Shown here: positions 11,695 through 24,794 of the stretch, piece after piece | Layout of the letters: the number at the start of each line of letters is the position of its first letter | Position numbering within the stretch: position 1 is the stretch's first letter | Program-made: the position numbers and the translations under genes | DNA from: Hydractinia symbiolongicarpus | Taxonomy: Eukaryota; Cnidaria; Hydrozoa; Anthoathecata; Hydractiniidae | Length of the DNA: 64,000 bases | Assembly: GCF_029227915.1 (NCBI RefSeq) | Contig: NC_079876.1 | Span: forward strand, 7,380,001 to 7,444,000 | Direction of reading: 5' to 3' | Notes under the pieces: model-generated | The model's input: only the letters and a program-made list of their open reading frames with translations | The model's database searches: none | What the model was told of the DNA's origin: nothing

Positions 11695-14600
11695 GTCTCA
11701 TGGGCTTTAGTGGTGAAATAATAATTTAAAAAATCGTTCGGAAAATGAGTTTACCCCCTGGGTACTTTCTTTGTATACTTTTGACTATAAGGGCCGAGTC
11801 CGGGATTTACGGGAAATCGCAGGTTTTCGTTTGCCGGCGATTAAACTTCTTTTATTCAGCGTCTCATCAAAAATGAAAACATTTTTGAAAACTACAAGTC
11901 TCATGCGTTTTAGTGGTGAAAAAATAATTTAAAAAATCGTTCGGGAAATCAGTTTACTCCCTGGGTACATTCCTTGTATACTTTTGACTATGCGGGCCGA
12001 GTCCGGGGTTTACGGGAAATGGCGGGTTTTTGTTTGCTGGCGATTAAACTCTTTTATTCAGCGTCTCATCAAAAATGAAAACATTTTTGAATACTACAAG
12101 TCTCATGCGTTTTAGTTGTGAAAAAATAATTTAAAAAATCGTTCGGGAAATGAGTTTACTCCCTGGGTACTTTCTTTGTATACTTTTGATTAAACAGGCC
12201 GAGTCCAGGGTTTACGGGATATGGCGGGTTTTCGTTTGCCGGCGATTAAACTTCTTTTATTCAGCGTCTCATCAAAAATGAAAACATTTTTGAAAACTAC
12301 AAGTCCCATGCGTTTTAGTGGTAAAAAAATAATTTAAAAAATCGTTCGGGAAATGAGTTTACTCCCTGGGTACATTCCTTGTATACTTTTGACTATGCGG
12401 GCCGAGTCCAGGGTTTACGGGAAATAGCGGGTTTTCGTTTGCTGGCGATTAAACTTCTTTTATTCAGCGTCTCATCAAAAATGAAAACATTTTTGAATAC
12501 TACAAGTCTCATGGGCTTTAGTGGTGAAATAATAATTTAAAAAATCGTTTGGAAAATGAGTTTACCCCCTGGGTACTTTCTTTGTATCCTTTTGACTATA
12601 CGTGCCGAGTCCGGGATTTACGGGAAGTCGCGGGTTTTCGTTTGCCGGCGATAAAAACTTCTTTTATTCAGCGTCTCATCAACATTTCTGAAAACTACAA
12701 GTCTCATGCGTTTTAGTGGTGAAAAAATAATTTAAAAAATCGTTTGGGAAATGAGTTTACTCACAGGGTACTTTCTTTGTATACATTCGACTATACGGGC
12801 CAAGCCCGGGATTTACGGGAAATCGCTGATTTTCGTTTGCCGGCGATTAAACTTCTTTCATTAACCGTCTCATCAAAAATGAAAACATTTTTGAAAACTA
12901 CAACTCTCATGCGTTTTAGTGGTGAAAATATAATTTAAAAAATCGTTCGGGAAATGAGTTTACTCACAGGGTACTTTCTTTGTATACATTCGACTATACG
13001 GGCCAAGCCCGGGATTTACGGGAAATCGCGGGTTTTCGTTTGCCGGCGATTAAACTTCTTTCATTAACCGTCTCATCAAAAATGAAAACATTTTTGAAAA
13101 CTACAAGTCTCATGCGTTTTAGTGGTGAAAAAATAATTTAAAAAATCGTTCGGGAAATGAGTTTACTCCTTGGGTACTTTCTTTGTATACTTTTGATTAA
13201 ACAGGCCGAGTCCAGGGTTTACGGGATATGGCGGGTTTTCGTTTGCCGGCGATCAAACTTCTTTTATTCAGCGTCTCATCAAAAATGAAAACATTTTTGA
13301 AAACTACAAGTCTCATGCGTTTTAGTGGTGAAAAGATAATTTAAAAAATCGTTTTGGAAATGAGTTTACTCACAGGGTACTTTCTTTGTATACATTCGAC
13401 AATACCGGCCAAGCCCGGGATTTACGGGAAATCGCGGGTTTTCGTTTGCAGGCGATTAAACCACTTTCATTAAGCGTCTCATCAAAAATGAAAACATTTC
13501 TGAAAACTACAAGTCTCATGCGTTTTAGTGGTAAAAAAATAATTTAAAAAATCGTTCGGGAAATCAGTCTACTCCCTGGGTACATTCCTTGTATACTTTT
13601 GACTATGCGGGCCGAGTCCGGGGTTTACGGGAAATGGCGGGTTTTCGTTTGCTGGCGATTAAACTTCTTTTATTCAGCGTCTCATCAAAAATGAAAACAT
13701 TTTTGAATACTACAAGTCTCATGCGTTTTAGTTGTGAAAAAATAATTTAAAAAATGGTTCGGGAAATAAGTTTACTCCCTGGGTACTTTCTTTGTATACT
13801 TTTGATTAAACAGGCCGAGTCCAGGGTTTACGGGATATGGCGGGTTTTCGTTTGCCGGCGATTAAACTTCTTTTATTCAGCGTCTCATCTAAAATGAAAA
13901 CATTTTTGAAAACTACAAGTCCCATGCGTTTTAGTGGTAAAAAAATAATTTAAAAAATCGTTCGGGAAATGAGTTTACTCCCTGGGTACATTCCTTGTAT
14001 ACTTTTGTCTATGCGGGCCGAGTCCGGGGTTTACGGGAAATGGCGGGTTTTCGTTTGCTGGCGATTAAACTTCTTTTATTCAGCGTCTCATCAAAAATGA
14101 AAACATTTTTGAATACTACAAGTCTCATGGGCTTTAGTGGTGAAATAATAATGTAAAAAATCGTTCGGAAAATGAGTTTACCCCCTGGGTACTTTCTTTG
14201 TATACTTTTGACTATACGGGCCGAGTCCGGGATTTACGGGAAATCGCAGGTTTTTGTTTGCCGGCGATTAAACTTCTTTTATTCAGCGTCTCATCAAAAA
14301 TGAAAACATTTTTGAAAACTACAAGTCTCATGCGTTTTAGTGGTGAAAAAATAATTTAAAAAATCGTTCGGAAAATCAGTTTACTCCCTGGGTACATTCC
14401 TTGTATACTTTTGACTATGCGGGCCAAGTCCGGGGTTTACGGGAAATGGCGGGTTTTTGTTTGCTGGCGATTAAACTTCTTTTATTCAGCGTCTCATCAA
14501 AAATGAAAACATTTTTGAATACTACAAGTCTCATGCGTTTTAGTTGTGAAAAAATAATTTAAAAAATCGTTCGGGAAATGAGTTTACTCCCTGGGTACTT

Positions 14601-15888
14601 TCTTTGTATACTTTTGATTAAACAGGCCGAGTCCAGGGTTTACGGGATATGGCGGGTTTTCGTTTGCCGGCGATTAAACTTCTTTTATTCAGCGTCTCAT
14701 TAAAAATGAAAACATTTTTGAAAACTACAAGTCCCATGCGTTTTAGTGGTAAAAAAATAATTTAAAAAATCGTTCGGGAAATGAGTTTACTCCCTGGGTA
14801 CATTCCTTGTATACTTTTGACTATGCGGGCCGAGTCCGGGGTTTACGGGAAATGGCGGGTTTTCGTTTGCTGGCGATTAAACTTCTTTTATTCAGCGTCT
14901 CATCAAAAATGAAAACATTTTTGAATACTACAAGTCTCATGGGCTTTAGTGGTGAAATAATAATTTAAAAAATCGTTTGGAAAATGAGTTTACCCCGTGG
15001 GTACTTTCTTTGTATCCTTTTGACTATACGTGCCGAGTCCGGGATTTACGGGAAGTCGCGGGTTTTCGTTTGCCTGCGATAAAAACTTCTTTTATTCAGC
15101 GTCTAATCAACATTTCTGAAAACTACAAGTCTCATGCGTTTTAGTGGTGAAAAAATAATTTAAAAAATCGTTTGGGAAATGAGTTTACTCACAGGGTACT
15201 TTCTTTGTATACATTCGACTATACGGGCCAAGCCCGGGATTTACGGGAAATCGCTGATTTTCGTTTGCCGGCGATTAAACTTCTTTCATTAACCGTCTCA
15301 TCAAAAATGAAAACATTTTTGAAAACTACAAGTCTCATGCGTTTTAGTGGTGAAAAAATAATTTAAAAAATCGTTCGGGAAATGAGTTTACTCCTTGGGT
15401 ACTTTCTTTGTATACTTTTGACTATACGGGCCGAGTCCAGGATTTACGGGAAGTCGCGGGTTTTTGTTTGCCGGCGATTAAACTTCTTTCATTAACCGTC
15501 TCATTAAAAATGAAAACATTTTTGAAAACTACAAGTCTCATGCGTTTTAGTGGTGAAAAAATAATTTAAAAAATCGTTCGGGAAATGAGTTTACTCCTTG
15601 CGTACTTTTTTTGTATACTTTTGACTATACGGGCCGAGTCCGGGGTTTACGGGAAATGCCGGGTTTTCGTTTGCCGGCGATTAAACTTCTCTAATTCAGC
15701 GTCTCATCAAAAATGAAAACATTTTTGAAAACTACAAGTCTCATGCGTTTTATTGGTGAAAAGATAATTTAAAAAATCGTTTTGGAAATGAGTTTACTGA
15801 CAGGGTACTTTCTTTGTATACATTCGACTATACCGGCCAAGCCCGAGATTTACGGGAAATCGCGGGTTTTCGTTTGCCGGCGATTAAA
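11695..15888. repeat. Large duplication of 5,020-9,214 (~4.2 kb, offset ~6,674 bp)
   Basis: The order of rare monomers at 5,020-9,214 is repeated here. The CGCTGATTTTCG beta monomers at 6070 and 8498 recur at 12744 and 15172 (both +6,674). The GCGTACTTTTTTTG monomer near 8,927 recurs near 15,601, and the ACTGACAGGG monomer near 9,122 recurs near 15,796. The offset is 6,675 before a one-base deletion in a pyrimidine run near 12,049 and 6,674 after it. The match ends at about 15,888, where this copy goes to CCACTTTCATTAAGCG and the source to CTTCTTTTATTCAGCG. Confidence 0.75.
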
Positions 15889-16391
15889 CCACTTTCATTA
15901 AGCGTCTCATCAAAAATGAAAACATTTCTGAAAAGTAAAAGTCTCATGCGTTTTAGTGGTGAAAAAATAATTTAAAAAATCGTTTGGAATTGAGTTTACT
16001 CCCTGGGTACTTTCTTTGTATACTTTTGACTATACGGGCCGAGTCCGGGATTTACGGGAAATCGCGGGTTTTCGTTTGCCGGCGATTAAACTTCTTTTAT
16101 TCAGCGTCTCATCAAAAATGAAAACATTTTTAAACACTACAAGTCTCATGGGCTTTAGTGGTGAAATAATAATTCAAAAAATCGTTCGGGAAATGAGTTT
16201 ACTCCCTGGGTACTATCTTTGTATACTTTTGACTATACGGGCCAAGCCCAGGATTTACGGGAAATCTCGGGTTTTCGTTTGCCGGCGATTAAACCTCCTT
16301 CATTAGGCGTCTCATCAAAAATGAAAACATTTTTGAAAACTACAAGTCTCATGCGTTTTAGTGGTGAAAAAGTAAATTAAAAAATCGTTCT
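15784..16391. repeat. Three-monomer tandem duplication, copy 1 (608 bp)
   Basis: The three monomers starting at 15784 are repeated at 16392 with a 608-bp period (3 x 203 minus one G lost in TTTGGAATTGAG). They are a beta monomer with CCGAGATTTAC and AAAAGTAAAAG, an alpha monomer with TTTTTAAACAC, and an alpha/beta hybrid with GGTACTATC and CCTCCTTCATTAGG. A few differences are visible, such as ACTGACAGGG here versus ACTCACAGGG in copy 2. Confidence 0.88.
16036..16068 (+). other. Four-GGG-tract G-quadruplex-like motif (representative)
   Basis: GGG tracts begin at 16036, 16047, 16056 and 16066, with loops of 8, 6 and 7 nt (G3-N8-G3-N6-G3-N7-G3). The first loop is one base longer than the usual seven-base limit, so it fits only relaxed definitions. 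Monomers with CGCAGG in place of CGCGGG lose the fourth tract. Structure formation is an inference. Confidence 0.5.
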
Positions 16392-16999
16392 GGAAATGAG
16401 TTTACTCACAGGGTACTTTCTTTGTATACATTCGACTATACCGGCCAAGCCCGAGATTTACGGGAAATCGCGGGTTTTCGTTTGCCGGCGATTAAACCAC
16501 TTTCATTAAGCGTCTCATCAAAAATGAAAACATTTCTGAAAAGTAAAAGTCTCATGCGTTTTAGTGGTGAAAAAATAATTTAAAAAATCGTTTGGAATTG
16601 AGTTTACTCCCTGGGTACTTTCTTTGTATACTTTTGACTATACGGGCCGAGTCCGGGATTTACGGGAAATCGCGGGTTTTCGTTTGCCGGCGATTAAACT
16701 TCTTTTATTCAGCGTCTCATCAAAAATGAAAACATTTTTAAACACTACAAGTCTCATGGGCTTTAGTGGTGAAATAATAATTCAAAAAATCGTTCGGGAA
16801 ATGAGTTTACTCCCTGGGTACTATCTTTGTATACTTTTGACTATACGGGCCAAGCCCAGGATTTACGGGAAATCTCGGGTTTTCGTTTGCCGGCGATTAA
16901 ACCTCCTTCATTAGGCGTCTCATCAAAAATGAAAACATTTTTGAAAACTACAAGTATCATGCGTTTTAGTGGTGAAAAAGTAAATTAAAAAATCGTTCT
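16392..16999. repeat. Three-monomer tandem duplication, copy 2 (608 bp)
   Basis: This is the adjacent second copy of the preceding 608-bp unit, with visible differences such as AGTATCATG versus AGTCTCATG near 16,953. The region 15,172-17,550, counting this triplet once, matches 31,453-33,200. The offset is 16,281 before the duplication and 15,672 after it, so the duplication happened only in this copy of the larger block. Confidence 0.85.
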
Positions 17000-17199
17000 G
17001 GAAATGAGTTTACTCACAGGGTACTTTCTTTGTATACATTCGACTATACGGGCCAAGCCCGGGATTTACGGGAAATCGCGGGTTTTCGTTTGCCGGCGAT
17101 TAAACCTCTTTCATTAAGCGTCTCATCAAAAATGAAAACATTTTTAAAAACTACAAGTCTCATGGGCTTTAGTGGTAAAATATAAATTTAAAAAATCGT

Positions 17200-18214
17200 T
17201 TGGGAAATGAGTTTACTCCCGGGGTACTTTCTTTGTATACTTTTGACTATACGGGCCGAGTCCGGGATTTACGGGAAATCGCAGGTTTTCGTTTGCCGGC
17301 GAATAAACTTCTTTTATTCAGCGTCTCATCAAAAATGAAAACATTTTTGAAAACTACAAGTCTCATGCGTTTTAGTGGTGAAAAATTAATTTAAAAAATC
17401 GTTTGGGAATTGAGTTTACTCCCTGGGTACTTTCTTTGTATACTTTTGACTATACGGGCCGAGTCCGGGTTTTACGGGAAATCGCGGGTTTTCGTTTGCC
17501 GGCGATTAAACTTCTTTTATTCAGCGTCTCATCAAAAATGAAAACATTTTTAAAAACTACAAGTCTCATGGGCTTTAGTGGTGAAATAATAATTCAAAAA
17601 ATCGTTTGGGAAATTAGTTTACTCCCTGGGCACTTTCTTTGTATACTTTTGACTATACGGGCCGAGTCCGGGATTTACGGGAAATCGCAGGTTTTCGTTT
17701 GCCGGCGAGTAAACTTCTTTTATTCAGCGTCTCATCAAAAATGAAAACATTTTTGAAAACTACAAGTCTCATGCGTTTTAGTGGTGAAAAAATAAATTAA
17801 AAAATCGTTCGGGAAATGAGTTTACTCCCTGGGTACTATCTTTGTATACTTTTGACTATACGGGCCAAGCCCGGGATTTACGGGAAATCTCGGGTTTTCG
17901 TTTGCCGGCGATTAAACCTCCTTCATTAGGCGTCTCATCAAAAATGAAAACATTTTTGAAAACTACAAGTCTCATGCGTTTTAGTGGTGAAAAAGTAAAT
18001 TAAAAAATCGTTCTGGAAATGAGTTTACTCACAGGGTACTTTCTTTGTATACATTCGACTATACGGGCCAAGCCCGGGATTTACGGGAAATCGCGGGTTT
18101 TCGTTTGCCGGCGATTAAACCTCTTTCATTAAGCGTCTCATCAAAAATGAAAACATTTTTAAAAACTACAAGTCTCATGGGCTTTAGTGGTAAAATATAA
18201 ATTTAAAAAATCGT
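17200..18214. repeat. 5-monomer HOR unit (1,015 bp), first occurrence
   Basis: Five distinguishable monomers P1-P5 start at 17200, 17403, 17606, 17809 and 18012. P1 has ACTCCCGGGGTAC and an AAAAATTAATTT tail. P2 starts GGGAATTGAG with a TAATAATTCAAAA tail. P3 has CTGGGCACTTTC. P4 has GGTACTATC with CTCCTTCATTAGG. P5 is a beta monomer starting CTGGAAATGAG with a GGTAAAATATAAATTT tail. The P1 landmark returns at 18215, exactly 1,015 bp on. The same five-monomer order is used again at 40,976-45,238. Confidence 0.85.
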
Positions 18215-20043
18215 TTGGGAAATGAGTTTACTCCCGGGGTACTTTCTTTGTATACTTTTGACTATACGGGCCGAGTCCGGGATTTACGGGAAATCGCAGG
18301 TTTTCGTTTGCCGGCGATTAAACTTCTTTTATTCAGCGTCTCATCAAAAATGAAAACATTTTTGAAAACTACAAGTCTCATGCGTTTTAGTGGTGAAAAA
18401 TTAATTTAAAAAATCGTTCGGGAATTGAGTTTACTCCCTTGGTACTTTCTTTGTATACTTTGGACTATACGGGCCGAGTCCGGAATTTACGGGAAATCGC
18501 GGGTTTTCGTTTGAGGGCGATTAAACTTCTTTTATTCAGCGTCTCATCAAAAATGAAAACATTTTTAAAAACTACAAGTCTCATGGGCTTTAGTGGTGAA
18601 ATAATAATTCAAAAAATCGTTTGGGAAATTAGTTTACTCCCTGGGCACTTTCTTTGTATACTTTTGACTATACGGGCCGAGTCCGGGATTTACGGGAAAT
18701 CGCAGGTTTTCGTTTGCCGGCGATTAAACTTCTTTTATTCAGCGTCTCATCAAAAATGAAAACATTTTTGAAAACTACAAGTCTCATGCGTTTTAGTGGT
18801 GAAAAAATAAATTAAAAAATCGTTCGGGAAATGAGTTTACTCCCTGGGTACTATCTTTGTATACTTTTGACTATACGGGCCAAGCCCGGGATTTACGGGA
18901 AATCTCGGGTTTTCGTTTGCCGGCGATTAAACCTCCTTCATTAAGCGTCTCATCAAAAATGAAAACATTTTTGAAAACTACAAGTCTCATGCGTTTTATT
19001 GGTGAAAAAATAAATTAAAAAATCGTTCTGGAAATGAGTTTACTCACAGGGTAATTTCTTTGTATACATTCGACTATACGGGCCAAGCCCGGGATTTACG
19101 GGAAATCGCGGGTTTTCGTTTGCCGGCGATTAAACCTCTTTCATTAAGCGTCTCATCAAAAATGAAAACATTTTTGAAAACTGCAAGTCTCATGTGTTTT
19201 AGTGGTGCAAAGATAATTAAAAAAATCGTTTCGGAAATGAGTTTACTCACAGGGTACTTTCTTTGTATACATTCGACTATACAGGCCGAGTCCGGGATTT
19301 ACGGGAAATCGCAGGTTTTCGTTTGCCGGCGATTAAACTTCTTTTAATCAGCGTCTCATCAAAAATGAAAATATTTTTAAATACTACAAGTCTCACGGGC
19401 TTTAGTGGTGAAATAATAATTTAAAAAATCGTTCGGGAAATGAGTTTACACCCTGGGTACTTTCTTTGTATACTTTTGACTATACGGGCCGAGTCCGGGA
19501 TTTACGGGAAATCGCAGGTTTTCGTTTGCCGGCGATTAAACTTCTTTTATTCAGCGTCTCATCAAAAATGAAAACATTTTTGAAAACTACAAGTCTCATG
19601 CGTTTTAGTGGTGAAAAAATAATTTAAAAAATCGTTCGGGAAATGAGTTTACTCCCTGGGTACATTCTTTGTATACTTTTGACTATGCGGGCCGAGTCCG
19701 GGGTTTACGGGAAATGGCGGGATTTCGTTTGCCGGCGATTAAACCACTTTCATTAAGCGTCTCATCAAAAATGAAAACATTTTTGAAAACTACAAGTCTC
19801 ATGCGTTTTAGTGGTGAAAAAATAATTTAAAAAATCGTTCGGGAAATGAGTTTACTCCTTGGGTACTTTCTTTGTATACTTTTGATTATACGAGCCGAGT
19901 CCGGGGTTTACGGGAAATGGCGGGTTTTCGTTTGCCGGCGATCAAACTTCTTTTATTCAGCGTCTCATCAAAAATGAAAACATTTTTGAAAACTATAAGT
20001 CTCATGCGTTTTAGTGGTGAAAAGATAATTTAAAAAATCGTTT
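18014..20043. repeat. 10-monomer tandem duplication, copy 1 (2,030 bp)
   Basis: P1 monomers at 18215/20245, P2 variants at 18418/20448 (with CTTTGGACTATAC and TTTGAGGGCG) and the beta monomer lacking the usual TAC (GGGTAATTTC, 19027/21057) are all exactly 2,030 bp apart. The unit consists of P5-P1-P2-P3-P4, a variant P5 with GTGCAAAGATAATT, and four alpha- or beta-like monomers. A P5/P1 junction variant (AAAAATTACAAG near 20,192) distinguishes the copies. Confidence 0.87.
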
Positions 20044-21863
20044 TGGAAATGAGTTTACTCACAGGGTACTTTCTTTGTATACATTCGACTATACGGGCCA
20101 AGCCCGGGATTTACGGGAAATCGCGGGTTTTCGTTTGCCGGCGATTAAACCTCTTTCATTAAGCGTCTCATCAAAAATGAAAACATTTTTAAAAATTACA
20201 AGTCTCATGGGCTTTAGTGGTAAAATATAAATTTAAAAAATCGTTTGGGAAATGAGTTTACTCCCGGGGTACTTTCTTTGTATACTTTTGACTATACGGG
20301 CCGAGTCCGGGATTTACGGGAAATCGCAGGTTTTCGTTTGCCGGCGATTAAACTTCTTTTATTCAGCGTCTCATCAAAAATGAAAACATTTTTGAAAACT
20401 ACAAGTCTCATGCGTTTTAGTGGTGAAAAATTAATTTAAAAAATCGTTCGGGAATTGAGTTTACTCCCTTGGTACTTTCTTTGTATACTTTGGACTATAC
20501 GGGCCGAGTCCGGAATTTACGGGAAATCGCGGGTTTTCGTTTGAGGGCGATTAAACTTCTTTTATTCAGCGTCTCATCAAAAATGAAAACATTTTTAAAA
20601 ACTACAAGTCTCATGGGCTTTAGTGGTGAAATAATAATTCAAAAAATCGTTTGGGAAATTAGTTTACTCCCTGGGCACTTTCTTTGTATACTTTTGACTA
20701 TACGGGCCGAGTCCGGGATTTACGGGAAATCGCAGGTTTTCGTTTGCCGGCGATTAAACTTCTTTTATTCAGCGTCTCATCAAAAATGAAAACATTTTTG
20801 AAAACTACAAGTCTCATGCGTTTTAGTGGTGAAAAAATAAATTAAAAAATCGTTCGGGAAATGAGTTTACTCCCTGGGTACTATCTTTGTATACTTTTGA
20901 CTATACGGGCCAAGCCCGTGATTTACGGGAAATCTCGGGTTTTCGTTTGCCGGCGATTAAACCTCCTTCATTTAGCGTCTCATCAAAAATGAAAACATTT
21001 TTGAAAACTACAAGTCTCATGCGTTTTATTGGTGAAAAAATAAATTAAAAAATCGTTCTGGAAATGAGTTTACTCACAGGGTAATTTCTTTGTATACATT
21101 CGACTATACGGGCCAAGCCCGCGATTTACGGGAAATCGCGGGTTTTCGTTTGCCGGCGATTAAACCTCTTTCATTAAGCGTCTCATCAAAAATGAAAACA
21201 TTTTTGAAAACTGCAAGTCTCATGTGTTTTAGTGGTGCAAAGATAATTAAAAAAATCGTTTCTGAAATGAGTTTACTCACAGGGTACTTTCTTTGTATAC
21301 ATTCGACTATACAGGCCGAGTCCGGGATTTACGGGAAATCGCAGGTTTTCGTTTGCCGGCGATTAAACTTCTTTTAATCAGCGTCTCATCAAAAATGAAA
21401 ATATTTTTAAATACTACAAGTCTCACGGGCTTTAGTGGTGAAATAATAATTTAAAAAATCGTTCGGGAAATGAGTTTACACCCTGGGTACTTTCTTTGTA
21501 TACTTTTGACTATACGGGCCGAGTCCGGGATTTACGGGAAATCGCAGGTTTTCGTTTGCCGGCGATTAAACTTCTTTTATTCAGCGTCTCATCAAAAATG
21601 AAAACATTTTTGAAAACTACAAGTCTCATGCGTTTTAGTGGTGAAAAAATAATTTAAAAAATCGTTCGGGAAATGAGTTTACTCCCTGGGTACATTCTTT
21701 GTATACTTTTGACTATGCGGGCCGAGTCCGGGGTTTACGGGAAATGGCGGGATTTCGTTTGCCGGCGATTAAACCACTTTCATTAAGCGTCTCATCAAAA
21801 ATGAAAACATTTTTGAAAACTACAAGTCTCATGCGTTTTAGTGGTGAAAAAATAATTTAAAAA
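20044..21863. repeat. 10-monomer tandem duplication, copy 2 (partial, ~1,820 bp)
   Basis: This follows copy 1 directly and matches it at +2,030 bp, with scattered substitutions such as CCCGTGATTT near 20,917, TCATTTAGCG near 20,969 and CCCGCGATTT near 21,118. It departs from copy 1 at about 21,864, where the tail reads AAATTCG and the next monomer is ACTCACTGGGTGC rather than ACTCCTTGGG. Confidence 0.85.
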
Positions 21864-23489
21864 TTCGTTCGGGAAATGAGTTTACTCACTGGGTGCTTTC
21901 CTTGTATACTTTTGACTATACGGGCCGAGTCCGGGATTTACGGGAAATCGCGGGTTTTCGTTTGCCGGCGATTAAACTTCTTTTATTCAGCGTCTCATCA
22001 AAAATGAAAAGATTTTTAAAAACTACAAGTCTCATGGGCTTTAGTGGTGAAATAATTTAAATAATCGTTTGGGAAATGAATTTACTGCCTGGGTACTTTC
22101 TTTGTATACTTTTGACTATACGGGCCGAGTCCGGGATTTACGGGAAATCGCAGGTTTTCGTTTGCCGGCGATTAAACTTCTTTTATTCAGCGTCTCATCA
22201 AAAATGAAAACATTTTTGAAAACTACAAGTCTCATGCGTTTTAGTGGTGAAAAAATAATTTAAAAAATCGTTCGGGAAATGCGTTTACACCCTGGGTACT
22301 TTCTTTGTATACTTTTGACTATACGGGCCGAGTCCGGGATTTACGAGAAATCGCAGGTTTTCGTTTGCCGGCGAGTAAACTTCTTTTATTCCGCGTCTCA
22401 TCAAAAATGAAAACATTTTTGAAAGCTACAAGTCTCATGCGTTTTAGTGGTGAAAATATAATTTAAAAAATCGTTCGGGAAATGAGTTTACTCACAGGGT
22501 ACTTTCTTTCTATACATTCGACTATACGGGCCAAGCCCGGGATTTACGGGAAATCTCGGGTTTTCGTTTGCCGGCGATTAAACTTCTTTCATTAACCGTC
22601 TCATCAAAAATGTAAACATTTTTGAAAACTACAAGTCTCATGCGTTTTAGTGGTGAAAAAATAATTTAAAAAATCGTTCGGGAAATGAGTTTACTCCTTG
22701 GGTACTTTCTTTGTATACTTTTGATTATACGAGCCGAGTCCGGGGTTTACGGGAAATGGCGGGTTTTCGTTTGCCGGCGATCAAACTTCTTTTATTCAGC
22801 GTCTCATCAAAAATGAAAACATTTTTGAAAACTATAAGTCTCATGCGTTTTAGTGGTGAAAAGATAATTTAAAAAATCGTTTTGGAAATGAGTTTACTCA
22901 CAGGGTACTTTCTTTGTATACATTCGACAATACCGGCCAAGCCCGGGATTTACGGGAAATCGCGGGTTTTCGTTTGCCGGCGATTTAACCACTTTCATTA
23001 AACGTCTCATCAAAAATGAAAACATTTCTGAAAACTACAAGTCTCATGCGTTTTAGTGGTGAAAAAATAATTTAAAAAATCGTTCGGGAAATCAGTTTAC
23101 TCCCTGGGTACTTTCTTTGTATACTTTTGACTATACGGGCCGAGTCCGGGATTTACGGGAAGTCGCGGGTTTTCGTTTGCCGGCGTTTAAACTTCTTTTA
23201 TTCAGCGTCTCATCAAAAATGAAAACATTTTTAAAAACTACAAGTCTCATGGGCTTTAGTGGTGAAATAATAATTTAAAAAATCGTTCGGGAAATGAGTT
23301 TACACCCTGGGTACTTTCTTTGTATACTTTTGACTATACGGGCCGAGTCCGGGATTTACGGGAAATCGCAGGTTTTCGTTTGCCGGCGATTAAACTTCTT
23401 TTATTCAGCGTCTCATCAAAAATGAAAACATTTTTGAAAACTACAAGTCTCATGCGTTTTAGTGGTGAAAATATAATTTAAAAAATCGT

Positions 23490-23576
23490 TCGGGAAATGA
23501 GTTTACTCACAGGGTACTTTCTTTGTATACATTCGACTATACGGGCCGAGTCCGGGATTTAAATTTAAAAAATCGT
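23490..23576. repeat. 87-bp truncated monomer
   Basis: The monomer begins normally as a beta type but is cut after GTCCGGGATTTA and joined directly to the tail AATTTAAAAAATCG, removing 116 bp from the middle. The joined ends share the short A/T string around TTTAAA, so a microhomology-mediated deletion is plausible. The two flanking monomers are thereby fused into one longer open frame, which is an accident of the deletion. Confidence 0.9.
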
Positions 23577-24794
23577 TCGGGAAATGAGTTTACTCCTTGG
23601 GTACTTTCTTTGTATACTTTTGACTATACGGGCCGAGTCCAGGATTTACGGGAAATGGCGGGTTTTCGTTTGCCGGCGATTAAACTTCTTTCATTAACCG
23701 TCTCATCAAAAATGTAAACATTTTTGAAAACTACAAGTCTCATGCGTTTTAGTGGTGAAAAAATAATTTAAAAAATCGTTCGGGAAATGAGTTTACTCCT
23801 TGGGTACTTTCTTTGTATACATTCGACTATGCGGGCCAAGCCTGGGATTTACGGGAAATCTCGGGTTTTCGTTTGCCGGCGATTAAACTTCTTTCATTAA
23901 CCGTCTCATCAAAAATGTAAACATTTTTGAAAACTACAAGTCTCATGCGTTTTAGTGGTGAAAAAATAATTTAAAAAATCGTTCGGGAAATGAGTTTACT
24001 CCTTGGGTACTTTCTTTGTATACTTTTGATTATACGAGCCGAGTCCGGGGTTTACGGGAAATGGCGGGTTTTCGTTTGCCGGCGATCAAACTTCTTTTAT
24101 TCAGCGTCTCATCAAAAATGAAAACATTTTTGAAAACTATAAGTCTCATGCGTTTTAGTGGTGAAAAGATAATTTAAAAAATCGTTTTGGAAATGAGTTT
24201 ACTCACAGGGTACTTTCTTTGTATACATTCGACAATACCGGCCAAGCCCGGGATTTACGGGAAATCGCGGGTTTTCGTTTGCCGGCGATTTAACCACTTT
24301 CATTAAACGTCTCATCAAAAATGAAAACATTTCTGAAAACTACAAGTCTCATGCGTTTTAGTGGTGAAAAAATAATTTAAAAAATCGTTCGGGAAATCAG
24401 TTTACTCCCTGGGTACTTTCTTTGTATACTTTTGACTATACGGGCCGAGTCCGGGATTTACGGGAAGTCGCGGGTTTTCGTTTGCCGGCGTTTAAACTTC
24501 TTTTATTCAGCGTCTCATCAAAAATGAAAACATTTTTAAAAACTACAAGTCTCATGGGCTTTAGTGGTGAAATAATAATTTAAAAAATCGTTCGAGAAAT
24601 GAGTTTACACCCTGGGTACTTTCTTTGTATACTTTTGATTATACGGGCCGAGTCCGGGATTTACGGGAAATCGCAGGTTTTCGTTTGCCGGCGATTAAAC
24701 TTCTTTTATTCAGCGTCTCATCAAAAATGAAAACATTTTTGAAAACTACAAGTCTCATGCGTTTTAGTGGTGAAAATATAATTTAAAAAATCGT

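Noticed and set aside
16016-16306. Longer open frames of 95-113 codons running into the next monomer (also 17403-17744, 38141-38482, 44427-44768)
   Set aside because: They appear only where the tail stop TTTAA is changed to TTCAA, letting the frame run on in a different phase of the next monomer. The second half is unrelated to the first half of the monomer frame. They are by-products of P2-type tails.
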